Below are positions 39,842 through 51,895 of a stretch of 64,000 nucleotides of DNA, piece by piece. A program made the translations under genes and the position numbers. Below the pieces are notes generated by a model. It worked only from the letters and a program-made list of their open reading frames with translations. It did no database searches and was not told the origin of the DNA. Numbering within the stretch: position 1 is the stretch's first letter; each line of letters starts with the position of its first letter. The stretch comes from Symsagittifera roscoffensis (taxonomy: Eukaryota > Xenacoelomorpha > Acoela > Convolutidae): contig NC_087062.1 in the NCBI RefSeq assembly GCF_963678635.1, positions 84,034,012-84,098,011 on the forward strand. Reading direction: 5' to 3'.

Positions 39842-41350
39842 TGGCGGACATTGTATTACAATCACCGATCATACACCCCATTTTCAGTAGTCAGAACACA
39901 AAAGGTGATCGAAACAATCCGTGATAAGGTACGGAGCATTCGATTGTTCTCGCTCATCCTTCCATACGATTGATTTACTAGCTTTTGATAGTCGTTCGCA
40001 TTTTTCTCTTTACACCTGATTATGTTTAAATTGATGACAACATCTTTTTTTTGGTACCTTTTAGATGTTCTAAGAATTCTCTGAAAAATTGGAAACTGGT
40101 GCGTAATAATAATGAAAGTGAGAAAAGTTACACTTTTGAAAAAAAAACATTATTATTTTTTTCCAAAATATTATTTGAAAGGTTTCATAAACACTCTGTT
40201 TAAAAAGTCAAAATGAATCCGTTACTTCCTTTCAAAGGAAGAATTTTTCATAATTTAGATAAAATTAAAACTTAGACAAAAAGCAAAAGCAACTGAACGC
40301 AAGTAAACAAAAAAAGTTACTTCTTTTTTGGAAAAATCTCAGTTTTTGAAAACCAAAGAAATAAACAGATGGCCTTAGAGTTTTTTCATTTTTTTAAATT
40401 AAATATTATTAATGTTTTTGATAAAATTCATTCAATTTGAGAAAAATGGTTCAATAGATTATTTTTTTTCCGGTGAGAAATCTGAGATTCTAGGAAACCA
40501 GATGTCTGCCTTCCAAACAAAGTTTGCCTTCTTTCTAACGAGGAAACGAACTGAACTTCAAGAAAAAAAATACCAAACCGTGAAAAACAGAGTTTGAGCC
40601 TGAACAGTTTTGAAGTAATTTCCTGAAAAAAATCATCACGACCTATATAATAGTATTCGCTAGGTATATCGGCCCTTACTTAACTTTTTCCTGGTAAGAA
40701 TAGCTACTTAAAAAACTTTATCAACAGCTATTTAACTGGGAAAAGCTATTTAATCTTTTAACCACTTAAGTTTTAATCACAATCTTGTTTTGATTAGTTT
40801 ATTTGATTAATTAGATCAATTTAATTTGCCTTCAAAGTTAAATTCTAAAAAAAATGCTTTGTTTTCTTTCAAATGGTACAAAAAAATTCATGTAGGAAGT
40901 CGAAACTAGTCCGTTGTTTTTTCAGAACGCGAGAAAAATTGAAATTTCGAATCAATGACATCAGCATTTTTGTCGGCCTTATTCAGACAGCATGAAAAGC
41001 AATCCAGTTAAAAATTCGAAACTGGTCTGTCGTTTTCTTCGACAGTGAGAACCGTTACAATTTTCAAATAAAACATTCTATAAAAAACCCAATTTGGATC
41101 CGTCATAATTTTGGACAATGAGAACAGTTACAATTTCGAAGTAAAACAATGTGGTAAAAGTCTAAATTGGTTTGTCATTTTCTTAGAATTTACAACTTTA
41201 GTTACAATTTCAAATAATGACATCATCTATTCTTTTGGTATCTCTCAGATGATATTAAAAGCATCTAGTTCAAAGTCAAGTTTGATAAATCATTTTGATC
41301 AAAAGTAAGAACTAAAACAATTTCAAATTGATGACATACACTTTTTTCAA
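39842..41350. repeat. Diverged tandem repeats, about 100-150 bp units
   Basis: Between 40010 and 41340 phrases of the type AAATTCGAAACTGGTCYGTC and GACAGTGAGAACCGTTACAA and AATTGATGACATCA recur in the same order at about 40030-40140, 40890-40965, 40975-41075, 41090-41200 and 41205-41340. The copies are strongly diverged, so unit length is approximate. No gene is seen here. Confidence 0.5.
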
Positions 41351-41917
41351 AGAATTTTAAAAAGTTTATCTGGAAGGTTGAACTACACACTCAATGAACG
41401 CGCTGAAGGTCAAATTTTTTTTTCTGAACATGTTTTTAACAAACGCGCTGAAAAGATACACACGTCAAATGGAACAATAAAATAGGCCAAAACATATTAC
41501 GCCGAAATATAGGAAAGTAATAAAATAAGTAATAAGAAAGTCGAACGGTGCAATTTGATCGGAGTTAATAAAAACCACAACGAGTAAAAGTTGATTAGAG
41601 CGAAAAAAACATAATAAGCATAATAAATCCTTTATTTTTTTGCAAATTGTTGTGTATATACAGCTCAGCTAATCCAACACTATTTTTTCATTGTATTAAA
41701 TATAAATAGTTTTTCATACAAAAAGTGTTTTTTTTCTCGACATTGCAAACATTTTTGAGGAAATTCTCATTGAAGTCATAGTCAGAGTCAGAATGATCTA
41801 TAAAAAACAACACTTCTGCATAAAATTTCGTGTTTGAAATTTAGTTGGTGCACCTGATTTGCTGCGTGGAAAAAAAGTTATCGGTCAGCGAAGATTGTTT
41901 TTTGAGGAGATACTGTT

Positions 41918-42335
41918 TTCTATTTAGAATTTTCTGGAGGGGGGGGGGGGGCGGATTCTCAAAACAATGTCGAAATTATTGTCGACCTTTTTTAGGTCGG
42001 CCAAATCGATTTCCGAGATCTCCTATAGCATTAAAAAACCCAATTTTTCGCCAATTTTTCTACGCTGCAGGCAAAGTTTTGGAAAAAACAAGCCAAAACC
42101 CAGGCCATCTTTTGAAAACTTTCGAACAAAAAATTGCAATGTTTTGGCGCGCGCTTCCCCCTCAAAACTGGTAATTATTGGCGTCAATTGTGCTTTTAGA
42201 ATAATTTTAGGATTCGTCAGCCAAAATGGACATTTTAAAATAGCACCAAGGGGAGACTCTTTGGTTAAGCAGTGGTCGAATTCCTGAGAGCGGGGGCGTC
42301 CACCTCCCACCACCCACCAATTTCGCTACCGTCAA
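41918..42335 (-). mobile_element. hAT-like MITE copy, decayed, reverse orientation
   Basis: Reverse-complement relative of the element at 61629-62071: TTTAGAATTTTCTGG plus a long G run (41938-41951) corresponds to its right end, and GTCGACCTTTTTTAGGTCGGCC to its GGTCGACC block. The far end near 42290-42335 is GC-rich (GCGGGGGCGTCCACC) but the terminal repeat is degraded. No target duplication found. Confidence 0.6.
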
Positions 42336-42359
42336 AAACCAAAATTCCTCCGCGCCTTC

Positions 42360-43840
42360 GATAGGCGCAACAAAAATTTCGCCCCTCACACTTTTAATCC
42401 CTGAGAAATCACAACCAAAATCTTTCAAGAATCTGGAAAAAACTATTCTTATGGAAAATTCTTGTACTATTCGAATTACCCGTAAAATCCCTTCCGCACC
42501 TAAATGATTATTTTAGCCACAAATTATTTTTTAAAAATAATTACGCATAGAATATTCACTTCAAACAGACGCGCTGAAAATATTGCTTCAAAAAACTTAC
42601 ATTTTTACATGAAATAGCAACTCAACGCTTTTAACTAGCTATTTTATTAGCCATAATTGTGTTCCGATTAGTTCATTTGATTAATCAGATTAATTTGTTT
42701 TGCTTTGAAAGTTTTTTTTTTGAAAACCGGTAGTTAACATTGCCTAAATCGATTTCGGGAGAAAATATTCAGTTGAACTTTCACGTGATCTTACAAGTTT
42801 GAGCCTGACAGTTTTTCATATCTCTCGAGAAACACTGATTTATTATCTGACTTTACCGGACAAAACAATCCTAAGGAAATGTAAAAAAGAGCGACAAATT
42901 TCTAAGTTTATTTCTTCTTTGATTTCCATTCTAAATTCTAGCAAATATTTTTCTAAATATAGAATATGTCTAGCCAGTAAAAAGTCCTTCAGGGATTTCA
43001 CAACCAATTTGACGTTAACTTGACACGTGCGTTAAAGGCTAAGCTACGACGCCTCTTTTAATTAATAGTCGTCTGGAACCAAATCCGCTGCTGTCCAAAA
43101 CCGAAATACAATCCTCGCCTTCAATAGGCGCGCAAAAAAGCAATTTGCAGGCCAATTTGGTTTGAAAAAATCCCCTGCTTCAATTCAAACTGTCATCCTT
43201 GCTTCCCTCAAAGTTGATCAAACTACAATTCGCCCCTAACACTTTTCACCCATGATATATTATCACAACCAAAATCTTTCAGGAACCTGGCAGGAAACTG
43301 TGATCTCTCGCAAAATTCTTGTAGTATTCGGATCCACCGTAAAATCCCCTCACCTTCTAAATGACCTATCGTAGAAGTTACTCTCTAGCCATGTATTAAA
43401 TTCGAAAAGTTAATACGCTTGAAAAAGCGTCATTCGAAACAAACGCCCTGAATGTATTGCTTTTGCTTTTTTCTCAAAAACCGGTACTTTACATTTTCTA
43501 AACTGATGTTTGGGGAATAGGTTTAATTGAGCCTTTTTTTTTATGAGATCTTACAAACCGAGCCTGACAACTCTTCATGTCTTTCGATAAAAACATTGAA
43601 TGTATTATCTGAATTTCTTGCAAGAAAATCTCAGCGAAATAATCAAAGAAAGCGTGAACTTTCTAAATTTGTTCCTTCTTTGTTTTTTAATCTAATTTTA
43701 AACCAAAAAATTTATAAATTTTGAGTATCTTGAGCCAGTAAGAACGCCTTCAGGGATTTCACAACCAATTTCACGCATACTCGACACGTGCTTTAAAAGC
43801 TAAGCTAACGACGCTTATTTTGAATATTAGTCGTAGAAAA
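42360..43840. repeat. Diverged direct duplication, about 0.8 kb
   Basis: Two neighbouring blocks (about 42365-43075 and 43225-43840) share an ordered series of phrases: TTCGCCCCT.ACACTTTT, TCACAACCAAAATCTTTCA, GTAAAATCCC, GAGCCTGACA, TTCAGGGATTTCACAACC and GACACGTGC..TTAAA.GCTAAGCTA. Offsets run from about 856 to about 762 bp, showing indels between copies. No coding frame is supported. Confidence 0.65.
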
Positions 43841-44931
43841 ATAAAGCAAAACAAGACTGCTCGTATCAGGACAAGTCTCTGAATGTTCGGACTGCGTTTT
43901 AAGATTTTCAGAATTGTTGTATTTTTTTAAAAAACATTGCTATTTGTCAAATACCATGATTTGTTAAAATCAAAAAGATTATTTTGAATAGACCAAGTTG
44001 CATGACGCGGCTCAATTCGGAGCAATTTCTTAACCGGATTAAATCAACTCGTACTTGTAAATAGCATGAAATGTATCGCGCGTTTATTATCCGACAATGA
44101 CCAAATTGGTAATCTTCAAACCCACCCATAGATTGAAAAACTCACTGGTAAAATACTTTTCTAAATTTGGGATGAAGACATTAATTTTTTAGAATCAGCT
44201 TTGAAATGTCTACTAGAAGGACAACTTAACATTTCGGATTCAAAAAATCCCGTAAAAATGGCTGGTTAAAAAGGAATCTAGTCAATTATATCCTCTTGCA
44301 TGTTTAATTGTAACGAATTTGTCCCTTATAAATAAAAAATTAAAGCCCTACAAATTTTTGTACATTGTAACGAATTGGCCCCCTTTGCAAAAGATCATTC
44401 AAAAGTCTAAAATGGTCTGGCGATTAAAAAACACGAGCACAAACAATCCGTCGTTTTCGTCAAAAATTGGAACACAAGTCTTATTGTTGCGACTTTCGGT
44501 GGAAACGGCGGAATGTTTGTGCTCATGGTCGTTTCTTTTCGCCAGGCAAATTTCGATTTTTTAACTAGGAAAACCTGACAAGTAAATTTGTATCAGCAGT
44601 TGTTCTGAGCTAGGATTTAGAAAAAAATTCCCGTGGTTGTTTCCAGAAAGTTATAGGGGTTTAAAGATTATCTATTTGGAACCACAAACGCACGATGTAA
44701 TTCGTGTTATAAACGTAAAATCAGAGATTCATACCCACTTAGAAATCGTTCCAAATGGTTTTTGAAACAAAATCCCTTTTTTTCAGATTTTTCATCCAGT
44801 TTTTTATGACAAACACTACTGCATAGCGCTTCAAATTTAATTGAAAAAAACATGTTCTCACTTTTACACGAGCAGTTTTGATAGCTTTAAAGTTAAGGCA
44901 ACTGCATATGATTGTATACAGAATGAACAAG
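43841..44931. other. Intronic, no gene seen
   Basis: AT-rich part of K2P intron 1. Short frames have no recognisable features and no repeat ends are visible. Confidence 0.5.
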
Positions 44932-46125
44932 TACAGTGCTGAGTTAAACTATCCGCACAAAACGAACATTGGAAACATCAAACGAGCTTTCCTCAAAGAA
45001 AACACACGAACAAAAATTCCTCAAACAAAAATTGCACGAACAAAAACACACAAACAAATATTCCTAAAACGTTCAACGGAATTGTTTTGGATAATTTTGT
45101 TTTTTTTTAAATATATTGTTAATTTAGTTAAATGATTGGAAAGTTATATCAGAAGCAGAAAAATTTTTTTTTAAAGTTTTGAGCAAAATTTTTGAGCCAG
45201 ATTTTCCTTCTCAAAAACTTTGTTGGGTTGAGTAGGAGGCTCTTTTTCATAAAATTTTTTTTAGCTATAATTTGGTAGTTTCACTGGAGTTCTTGATTAA
45301 CTAAAAAATGCCAAACTTACCCATTTTTTGGGTAAAACGTTGATTCCAAATTTCGCAAAAGACAATGCTCCATATCACTTCTGGTAAAAATTTAACCTTT
45401 TTTGTTCTCTTTACTTTTTGAATTATCCTAACTCATTTTTTGAGAAGAACACTTTCAAAATTTCCACTGATTTTGCTCCGACCATTGAAAACGGGAAGGA
45501 GTTCTGTATTTGGGTGTGTTTTAGTTTTTTTCTTTACGTTTTGCACGCAATATCAAGTACCACAAATAACCATCGGACTAGGTTGAGTGATATATCATAT
45601 TAAAGTACCTTTCGTCGTGATTCGAACCACATTAAAAAATTTCCACTTTTTTCTAGCGTCGAGAAAAACTGGTTTGAAATTTTGATTTTTCGTCGTAATT
45701 CGAAAGAATAAAGCGAGCGAGCAGTCTTACAACAGCTAAATAATGCTTAATGTAAGACCTTAAAACTTAATTTTAAGCAAGTAAAACTAGTTTTTGGAGT
45801 TTTTAGCTTCATTTTGGGAACCAGAAACTTCAAAAAATGAAAAATTTGAAAAAGTTTTTTTTTAAAATTTTTTCAGTGGATCTAATAATTTTTTTACAAT
45901 TTTTGATTCCAATATGCATATATAACTATGACTGCTTAATATGCCTAAAATTATATTTTTACGTCAGATTCTTTTATCACACCAAGCAGAAAAAATTACA
46001 CTAGCTTGGAAAAAAACTTTCTAAACCTTAGTTTTCTTAAGACTATGGTCGGAACATTCTGTGCTAATTGCACAGTATCCAGCTATCCTTGTTCGTTTTG
46101 TCCCAATAGTCAAAATCAGCACGTG
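44932..46125. mobile_element. Decayed Tc1/mariner-type element with an inner insertion
   Basis: The left end TACAGTGCTGAGTTAAACTA (44932 on) matches the palindromic family at 14431-15161. Around 45300-45470 are stretches of the family's right arm (TTACCCATTTTTTGGGTAAAA, TTTGTTCTCTTTACTTTTTG). The expected right end is missing there; instead GTTCGTTTTGTCCC..AATCAGCAC appears at about 46090-46122. The intervening 45474-46057 has opposed CTCCGACCAT and ATGGTCGGAA ends, suggesting a separate element landed inside. Boundaries are approximate. Confidence 0.5.
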
Positions 46126-46563
46126 TTGCTTGAGCGATGAACTGACTTTAAAGTTAATCCAGAAACACAGGTTATTTTTAAGGTTTGATAAGAAATAGAT
46201 ATATTATTCTCATACACAAAAAATTCTATCCAGTTTAGAAGCCTTTGTTGAACATGAAAGATAACCAATCAAAAATTAATCAAAAAATTTGCAGATTGAA
46301 TAAATTTACATGGACTATTTTGGAAATTTTTGTAAGAATCAAAACAGCCCATCCTCGTCCAATACGGAAACGTTTAAACGCCATTAAATTTTAGAAGGGT
46401 GAACCGTGATCGGTAGTTTTTTATCTGATTGCAAATTTATACTCGCTCTCGATAATTATCGTACTAAAATTTCCTTTTCTTCAAGTGTACTTCTAAGCTT
46501 CGATTAACATCTGATTTAAATTTTCAATGACCATAAGTAAATTTTAAGGTAGAATAAACTTAC
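46126..46563. other. Intron 1 directly after the first K2P exon
   Basis: About 440 bp of AT-rich intron; no repeat or gene seen. Confidence 0.5.
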
Positions 46564-46618
46564 GTGGGTTGTCGTTGTCGCTTTCATTTTTACTTTCTTT
46601 TTCTATTTCTGCAGCCAT
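46564..46618 (-). CDS. K2P channel, probable first coding exon
   Basis: On the minus strand an ATG in a strong context (GCGAAAATGG) opens 18 codons, MAAEIEKESKNESDNDNP, plus one base, followed by the donor GTAAGT. The short acidic cytosolic N-terminus is typical in length for K2P channels. Decisive for me is the phase: one leftover base here, and exactly two bases needed by the M1 exon at 15646, giving a clean glutamine codon before the Trp-Ser-Arg-Arg that precedes M1. The intervening intron would be about 30.9 kb. An acceptor-like TTTTATGCAG ends 16 bases upstream of the ATG (46635), so there is either a 5'-UTR intron or a trans-splice site. Without transcript data another gene cannot be excluded. 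Confidence 0.62.
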
Positions 46619-46645
46619 TTTCGCACCAGTTTTACTGCATAAAAT
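46619..46645 (-). promoter_or_regulatory. Acceptor-like site 16 bases before the first K2P ATG
   Basis: Minus strand reads TTTTATTTTATGCAG then 16 bases to the ATG. Such a short distance is usual for spliced-leader acceptors in animals that trans-splice, but a cis 5'-UTR intron fits equally well. Confidence 0.35.
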
Positions 46646-48067
46646 AAAACTAAACAAATTCGTGAATGTTTAATCAGTACTTTTACTGCTGATAAGTGTT
46701 ATAACTCTGCGCTTGCAAAGTTTGAAAAAATGAGTGGTTCAATAAACTCAACGAGCAAAACCGTAAAATAATCAGTTTCAAATGTCATAGGTATTTCCTT
46801 CACCCTACGTAGTTCTAGGCTTGTTCAAAATTGTTTTTTTTTAATCAATGAAAGGGAAAAGCTCCATTCATAATGCCACGAAACAGGAAATTATAATCAC
46901 AGTTTTCAACCGTCGTGGAAAACAATAAATTGAACGAAGCAAAAATAATGAAGCTAAGTTACACAATATTGGTAATTGAGTTTTTTTTGCAAAACAGTTT
47001 TTAGTTATTGGCATAAAATGTATTTCTTGTAACTGCAAATTTTGAACAATGAAAGATGTAACAAAAAATTGGCGGCGAACAGTTCGGTAAAAAAAAATTT
47101 GCGAATAAATTTAATGTAAAATGATTGCCGTTGCAACTTGTTACGGTTTCAGTGGTCGTCAAAAGCATTTGCTGAAGCCTTGCTTGAATAATTTACAACT
47201 TTGGATCAATACTTTGTGCAAATCCATCCTTCTATTTTTAATAGACCATATTTTTGATGAAAAGACTCAACGCTTCACAAAAGTGATTTAAGCAAAGCGG
47301 TTAAAAAAACGCCATAAACCGTAGCCATAAATCTAAACTTCAATAGGTTTATTCAACAGTGATATAATACACAAGACAGAATATATTGAAAAGGCTGTTA
47401 TATATACTAGAGCTAATCCGGCCTTAAGTGAAATCGGATTTCCCCTTTAGTCTTTTCAAGTCTCACGGGAGAGAAAGAATCATAACAAATGATCCCGAAA
47501 AGAGACAAACGGGCTCCGAAAATGGCTCTTGAAAAGTCTGATAGCATCCAAATATGTTTACAACTCAGAATTTATTAATATGACAAAAAAGATTACCTGC
47601 TTAATCAGTTATTTTCGAGTGGAATACAAAAATACCTCATAAACACATCATTCCACGGAAGAGGATAATATGTTCAACCACCTAAATCTGCTCAAAAAAA
47701 CCTTTTATCTTCAGACTCATTGCAGTTTGTTTTTCGATTCTTTTTCTTAAAAAAAACTCAATGGAAAAAATCATTGAAGAGAATAATATGTTTGTTCAAC
47801 CACCTAAATCTGCTCAAAAACACCTTCATCTTCAGACTCATTGCGGTTTGTTTTTCGATTCTTTTTCTTTAAAAAAACTCAATGGAAAACCCAATGACAT
47901 CTAATGCCCTTATTGTTATATCTTTTCATGAGTATCTGCACATTAAATTTATATATTGTCAATCCTGAAACTTTTCCTGCTTAACTCACGGAAAGCTCGT
48001 GGTTTTCTAACACAACTCAAACTTCAAATTTATGTTTTTCTTATCTTTTTACTTAAACAATCGTTAA
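46646..48067. other. Upstream of the first K2P exon, no gene seen
   Basis: About 1.4 kb of AT-rich sequence that would contain a promoter or 5'-UTR intron of the K2P gene. Apart from the tandem pair at 47659-47889 no structure is recognised. Confidence 0.45.
47659..47889. repeat. Two-copy tandem repeat, period 122 bp
   Basis: GTTCAACCACCTAAATCTGC through CTCAATGGAAAA occurs at about 47673-47766 and again at about 47794-47889 with few differences. Reference phrase TTCAACCACC starts at 47673 and 47795. Confidence 0.8.
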
Positions 48068-48174
48068 ACGAATCTATCATTCCGAAAAAAAGATAGCGTG
48101 ACGAACAGACGAGACGGTGTACCTTATCCGAAACAAAATTACTCTATGAGAAAGCCACCCCAGATTTAAACTCA
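48068..48174 (+). repeat. Relic of an LTR related to the giant element
   Basis: The segment contains ACGAATCTATC, AAGATAGCGTGACGAACAGACG, GACGGTGTACCTTATCCGAAA, ATTACTCTATGAGAAAGCCACC and AACTCA in the same order and spacing as the last 110 bases of the giant element's LTRs. It is diverged by small indels. No internal element flanks it, so it is a truncated or solo LTR from an older insertion. Confidence 0.75.
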
Positions 48175-49127
48175 CAGTATTTTACCCACAACTTTTCAAA
48201 CGTTTTTTTGCGTTTAAAATACATGCCAAAGGTAGTTTTTTTGTTTTAAACAGCCTTACCGGAACTTATCCCCCGTAACATATACACCCCCACCAACCGG
48301 GACACACACATCAACCTCAATCCCTCCCTTGTCTGAGCTAATGAATTTCTTTCTAGTTGACATTCCATAGTTTTATTTTTGTTTTTAAGCATTCAGTCTG
48401 AGCCCGGAACAGTCTGCGCCCGGAACAGTCTGATCTGAGCTATCTCAATAAGTTGAATTGGCTTTATTCGATGTCAGACTAAAATTTATTATTTTGCAAT
48501 AGTGTTGATCAACTTTTAGCCTTGCTGAGGGTTTCTGGTAAAAAAAAATTGCGCCCATGTTCTCGTAAGAGCAGTACTGAAGTGCCAAGGTTCCACTTTT
48601 GGGTCGTTTTCTAATAGAGGAGGTAACAACTCAATTTGGAGTTTTTCCTTTCATTAGTGTGTCGACGAATTTCTTGCATACCCTGATGAATCCTTAGTTG
48701 ACTTCCAGCGGTACATGAAAATTGATTGAGAATTGATCATAGGTAATTGATCATAGGTTGATCAATCGCCTGATACTTAAAAGTAGACTCACAAATGGGT
48801 TGCCGAAATGGACTTTTAGCAACCGAAAATCCATACTCCCGCGAGATGTTTGAGTCGCGCAAAGTCGAATTATGAGTCACGCAAAGACTCAACATGGGTC
48901 GCGCACCGACCTCGACTTGGGTTTTACAGTAGTTGCTTCTTAGTAATCCAGCAAGCCAAATGTGGCCAAATCTTGATCTTCTTTCTCAGAGCGTTACATC
49001 TTTTTCGGTTTTGTGCTGAAATCTGCTTGTGTCCTCACGGATCGGCAATAACCGATTATCCCGAATAATTGAATGTCCCCAGATAGTGTTCCCAAACTGT
49101 TTCTTTTCCAGTCTGCCTAATTAAAAC
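48175..49127. other. No gene seen, left flank of the tandem duplication
   Basis: Mixed-composition sequence. A block near 48845-48905 repeats GAGTCGCGCAAAG-like words three times, and 48720-48765 has nested TTGATCA palindromes. No frame or RNA gene is supported. Confidence 0.45.
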
Positions 49128-49689
49128 GCTCTAAAAGCAGTTTCCAATTTAGCCAGATTACTATGCAAGCAAAAAAAATCAGGTGGCTGAGTTATGAACC
49201 TCTAAAATTCAGAGTATAGCACCTTGGTGACCCATACTCAATCAGTCTAAGAAGCGGACTACTACCATAACCATTTAACTACTAAATATTTTCCAATTAT
49301 CCAAGCAAGTCATTGCTGTTTCCCTCTTCATAACTTTTAATTCAGGAGAAAATAGATTTTGGTTCAATTAAAATGCTGGACAATGTCTTAAAAAGAGTCG
49401 AAATAAACCAACTTGATGTTCACAGAAATATTGTAAACCCGAAAAGTTAGAGGTATTTTCTTTGTTTTGGATTTCGGAGATTATTGTAAATACCCTGTTG
49501 GTATCTAGTCTTTTTATTTGCTTGAATTATTCACAGCACAATGAGCTTTGAACCGTGTTAATTGTCACATGTTTTCTACCTTGGAAACAAAGCACTCAAA
49601 GTTTATAAAAAATGTATCCTCAGTGTTTTGAACTATTTTCTACGAGTACTTTTTCGCCATGTTTCTCTGATCTTCTTTTTCAGGTCAGC

Positions 49690-50215
49690 TTAATATCTTT
49701 GAGAAGCCCGACAAAGTTGTTTTTACGGAGCAAAACGACAGGTTGGAAACATACCAGTTGCTGTCAAGGAAACAAAGGGAGCGTGAAACGCTTGAGCAGT
49801 TTCATTCAGTCCTGAGTGGGTTAGCAGCAAGCTGCAAACTTCGAATGCTAGAAAAAAAATTCCTCGCGATGTCTCTATAGTTAACATGACATGCAAAAAC
49901 GAACAGACGGAGCTGTGCAGAACTAAAAAGACGCCGCGGACGAAGTCTGCAGTATCGCATTATCATATTAAGGGGAAAACAAGTACGCTGAGAATTATGA
50001 GATTACCGGGGGCGGAAAAGCGGCTGCGCCGACGGGGTGTTGCAAATAAAAATGGAGCCATTAAGCGCCATCGGTTCCAACAGGGAGCACGAAGTTCGTA
50101 CAGAGGAACTACACAGGGCAGGACGGACAGACGTTTTCACAACTGCGGTCAGAGCGGTTTTGCGACTGATCAAATCAAAAAAGCAAAAAGGTTGATATAC
50201 TACGAACGAACCGGA
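49690..50215 (+). pseudogene. Degenerate Gypsy gag (unit A)
   Basis: Readable in broken frames: FEKPDKVVFTEQ, LETYQLLSRKQRE, LEQFHSVLSGLAASCKLRML, then KNEQTELCRTKKTP and a degraded zinc-knuckle-like HNCGQSGFATDQIKK at about 50137-50185. This order fits a K02A2.6-like Gypsy Gag. Stops and shifts interrupt it repeatedly. Confidence 0.65.
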
Positions 50216-50356
50216 GTTGGCTTGGACTGATACAATGCGAGGACGTGTCACGGCGCCATGAAAACTCATTGGGGTCGATCAGCAAACAGCAACCGGGATC
50301 GCATGAATGAGACTAAAACAGTTCGAGTGCATTAAAAACCAAGCCGTTCTCATGTT

Positions 50357-50689
50357 ATGAGAAAAATTAACGAAAACACAATGCTCATTCAAAAACAAGG
50401 AGGAACAATGACGATAGCCGGAGCAAAGTTTTTTCTCAAAATCAACGGATGGATAACGCAAACGTTGATTGAAAGCGGATCGCCTCGTTCGATGCTTTCT
50501 ATTAGAGAGCTGAAATGTACTTTAGGAGCAAGCTCAGTGAAGTTGTCGCCGGTGGGTCTGAGCGACGATCATATCCGAAATCACAGAAGTATTCCGCTTA
50601 AAGTGATGTTGAAGATGAAAGTGCTTCTAAACTATATTGGTTGGTCGACAAATGCGAGCACCAAGGTGATCATAGGTCGGCAATCATAG
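50357..50689 (+). pseudogene. Degenerate Gypsy protease region (unit A)
   Basis: A 110-codon frame with FFLKINGWITQTLIESGSPR: the D-[ST]-G catalytic triplet position reads E-S-G, so the aspartate is lost. It lies between gag and RT remnants as protease should. The whole segment is deleted from unit B. Confidence 0.6.
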
Positions 50690-50989
50690 GACCGAGTCTG
50701 ATACGGCATTGGGATTTGGGATTGTAACTAATTCAAACATCAGCTGATGGGTTCGTGATCATCCAAGGGCTCGCGGATGAACTCGAAGAGAGCTGCAATG
50801 AGAAAATGAATTTGGAATTATAAAATGCCGGGAGAATTTTTCTTAGCTCTCAAAACGTGAGATATAAGCGAAAGTGCTCAAAAAGATTGAAGAAATCATA
50901 AACATTGTCGGCCAAATTATTAGCGAAGTGCGGAAACCAGCAATTATTGTAATTCCTACCTAAAGGGATGAGCATCCACTGGTACATAT

Positions 50990-51430
50990 AGGTTTATTTA
51001 AGACATGGTTTTAAGGTTTAACAACCACGCTAGCGGAGTTTCAAATGGTCATGGACTCTATCTTAAGCAAACTTCTGTACGCTCACATATTTATTGATGA
51101 TATCCTTATCATATTGAAGGAAGTGAAAAATGAACAAGTTGAGATGTTCGAGAAGACATTAAAAAAGCTTGATTGAAAAACTTGATGGTTGGAAACTGTC
51201 TAAAAATGAGTTCGCGAAATCAGAGTGCAATTGGCTCGGCCATAAACTAACAAAAATGGGAATAGAACCACTTATTAGAAAAACCGATCCTATCGACAAT
51301 TTAAAGTCTCCAAAAACGCGTTCGCAATTGAAGCTTTCATGGGATCAGTTCGTAGCCTGCACAAATTTTTCCTTTGCTGGCCAAATCTTGGGCGCCATTA
51401 CTGCTCTTTTTAGATTAAAAAAAAGATAAT
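50990..51430 (+). pseudogene. Degenerate Gypsy reverse transcriptase (unit A)
   Basis: Broken RT: FQMVMDSILSKLLYAHIFID then D-I-L around 51055-51110 retains an F-I-D-D box, followed after a stop by NEFAKSECNWLGHKLTKMGI (51195 on) and LKSPKTRSQLK, typical of the RT connection. The N-terminal fingers and motif A are not readable. Confidence 0.75.
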
Positions 51431-51439
51431 GTGTCTTTC

Positions 51440-51895
51440 CCATTGAAGCTAAAGCAATTCGGTGTTCATAAAGAGGTTCGCATTGTATTTTATGCCAGTC
51501 ACAATGGCCTAGGGGCGGTGTTGGAGCAACTTGGCGCCGATTTCGTTCGCCTGCCGTTTGCTAAATGCGGTAGAACTGAAGTATTCAAAATCAAAAAGTG
51601 AGCTAGAAAAGTGAGCTGAGGTATGGTTTGCCTAACTTTTTGGAAATCAATATTTCGGGCAAAAATTCACGGTGCTAACGGATCACAAGGAACTAGTAAC
51701 GTTGCTAAACTGAAACAATCAGAAGCAAAAAAAAACAATGTTTTGCCAACTTACCCGGTTGATAGATCGTAAACACCAGTTCAATATTGTTACAGAAGAT
51801 ACGCCAGTGCGAATTACGGTTTTGCGGTCTACCTTTCAAGAAATCCGGAGGGCAAGCTCAAGGAAACACCAGAAACGATAACACATTTATAGTAG
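51440..51895 (+). pseudogene. Degenerate Gypsy RNase H (unit A)
   Basis: Fragments in several frames: a segment around VRIVFYASHNGLGAVLEQLG (51477-51540), where the first RNase H aspartate position reads Y-A-S, then FTVLTDHKELVTLL (51665-51705) with the T-D-H-K box preserved, and a final Y-L-S-R-N-P-E-G-like end near 51835-51850. Interrupted by stops and shifts. Confidence 0.7.
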
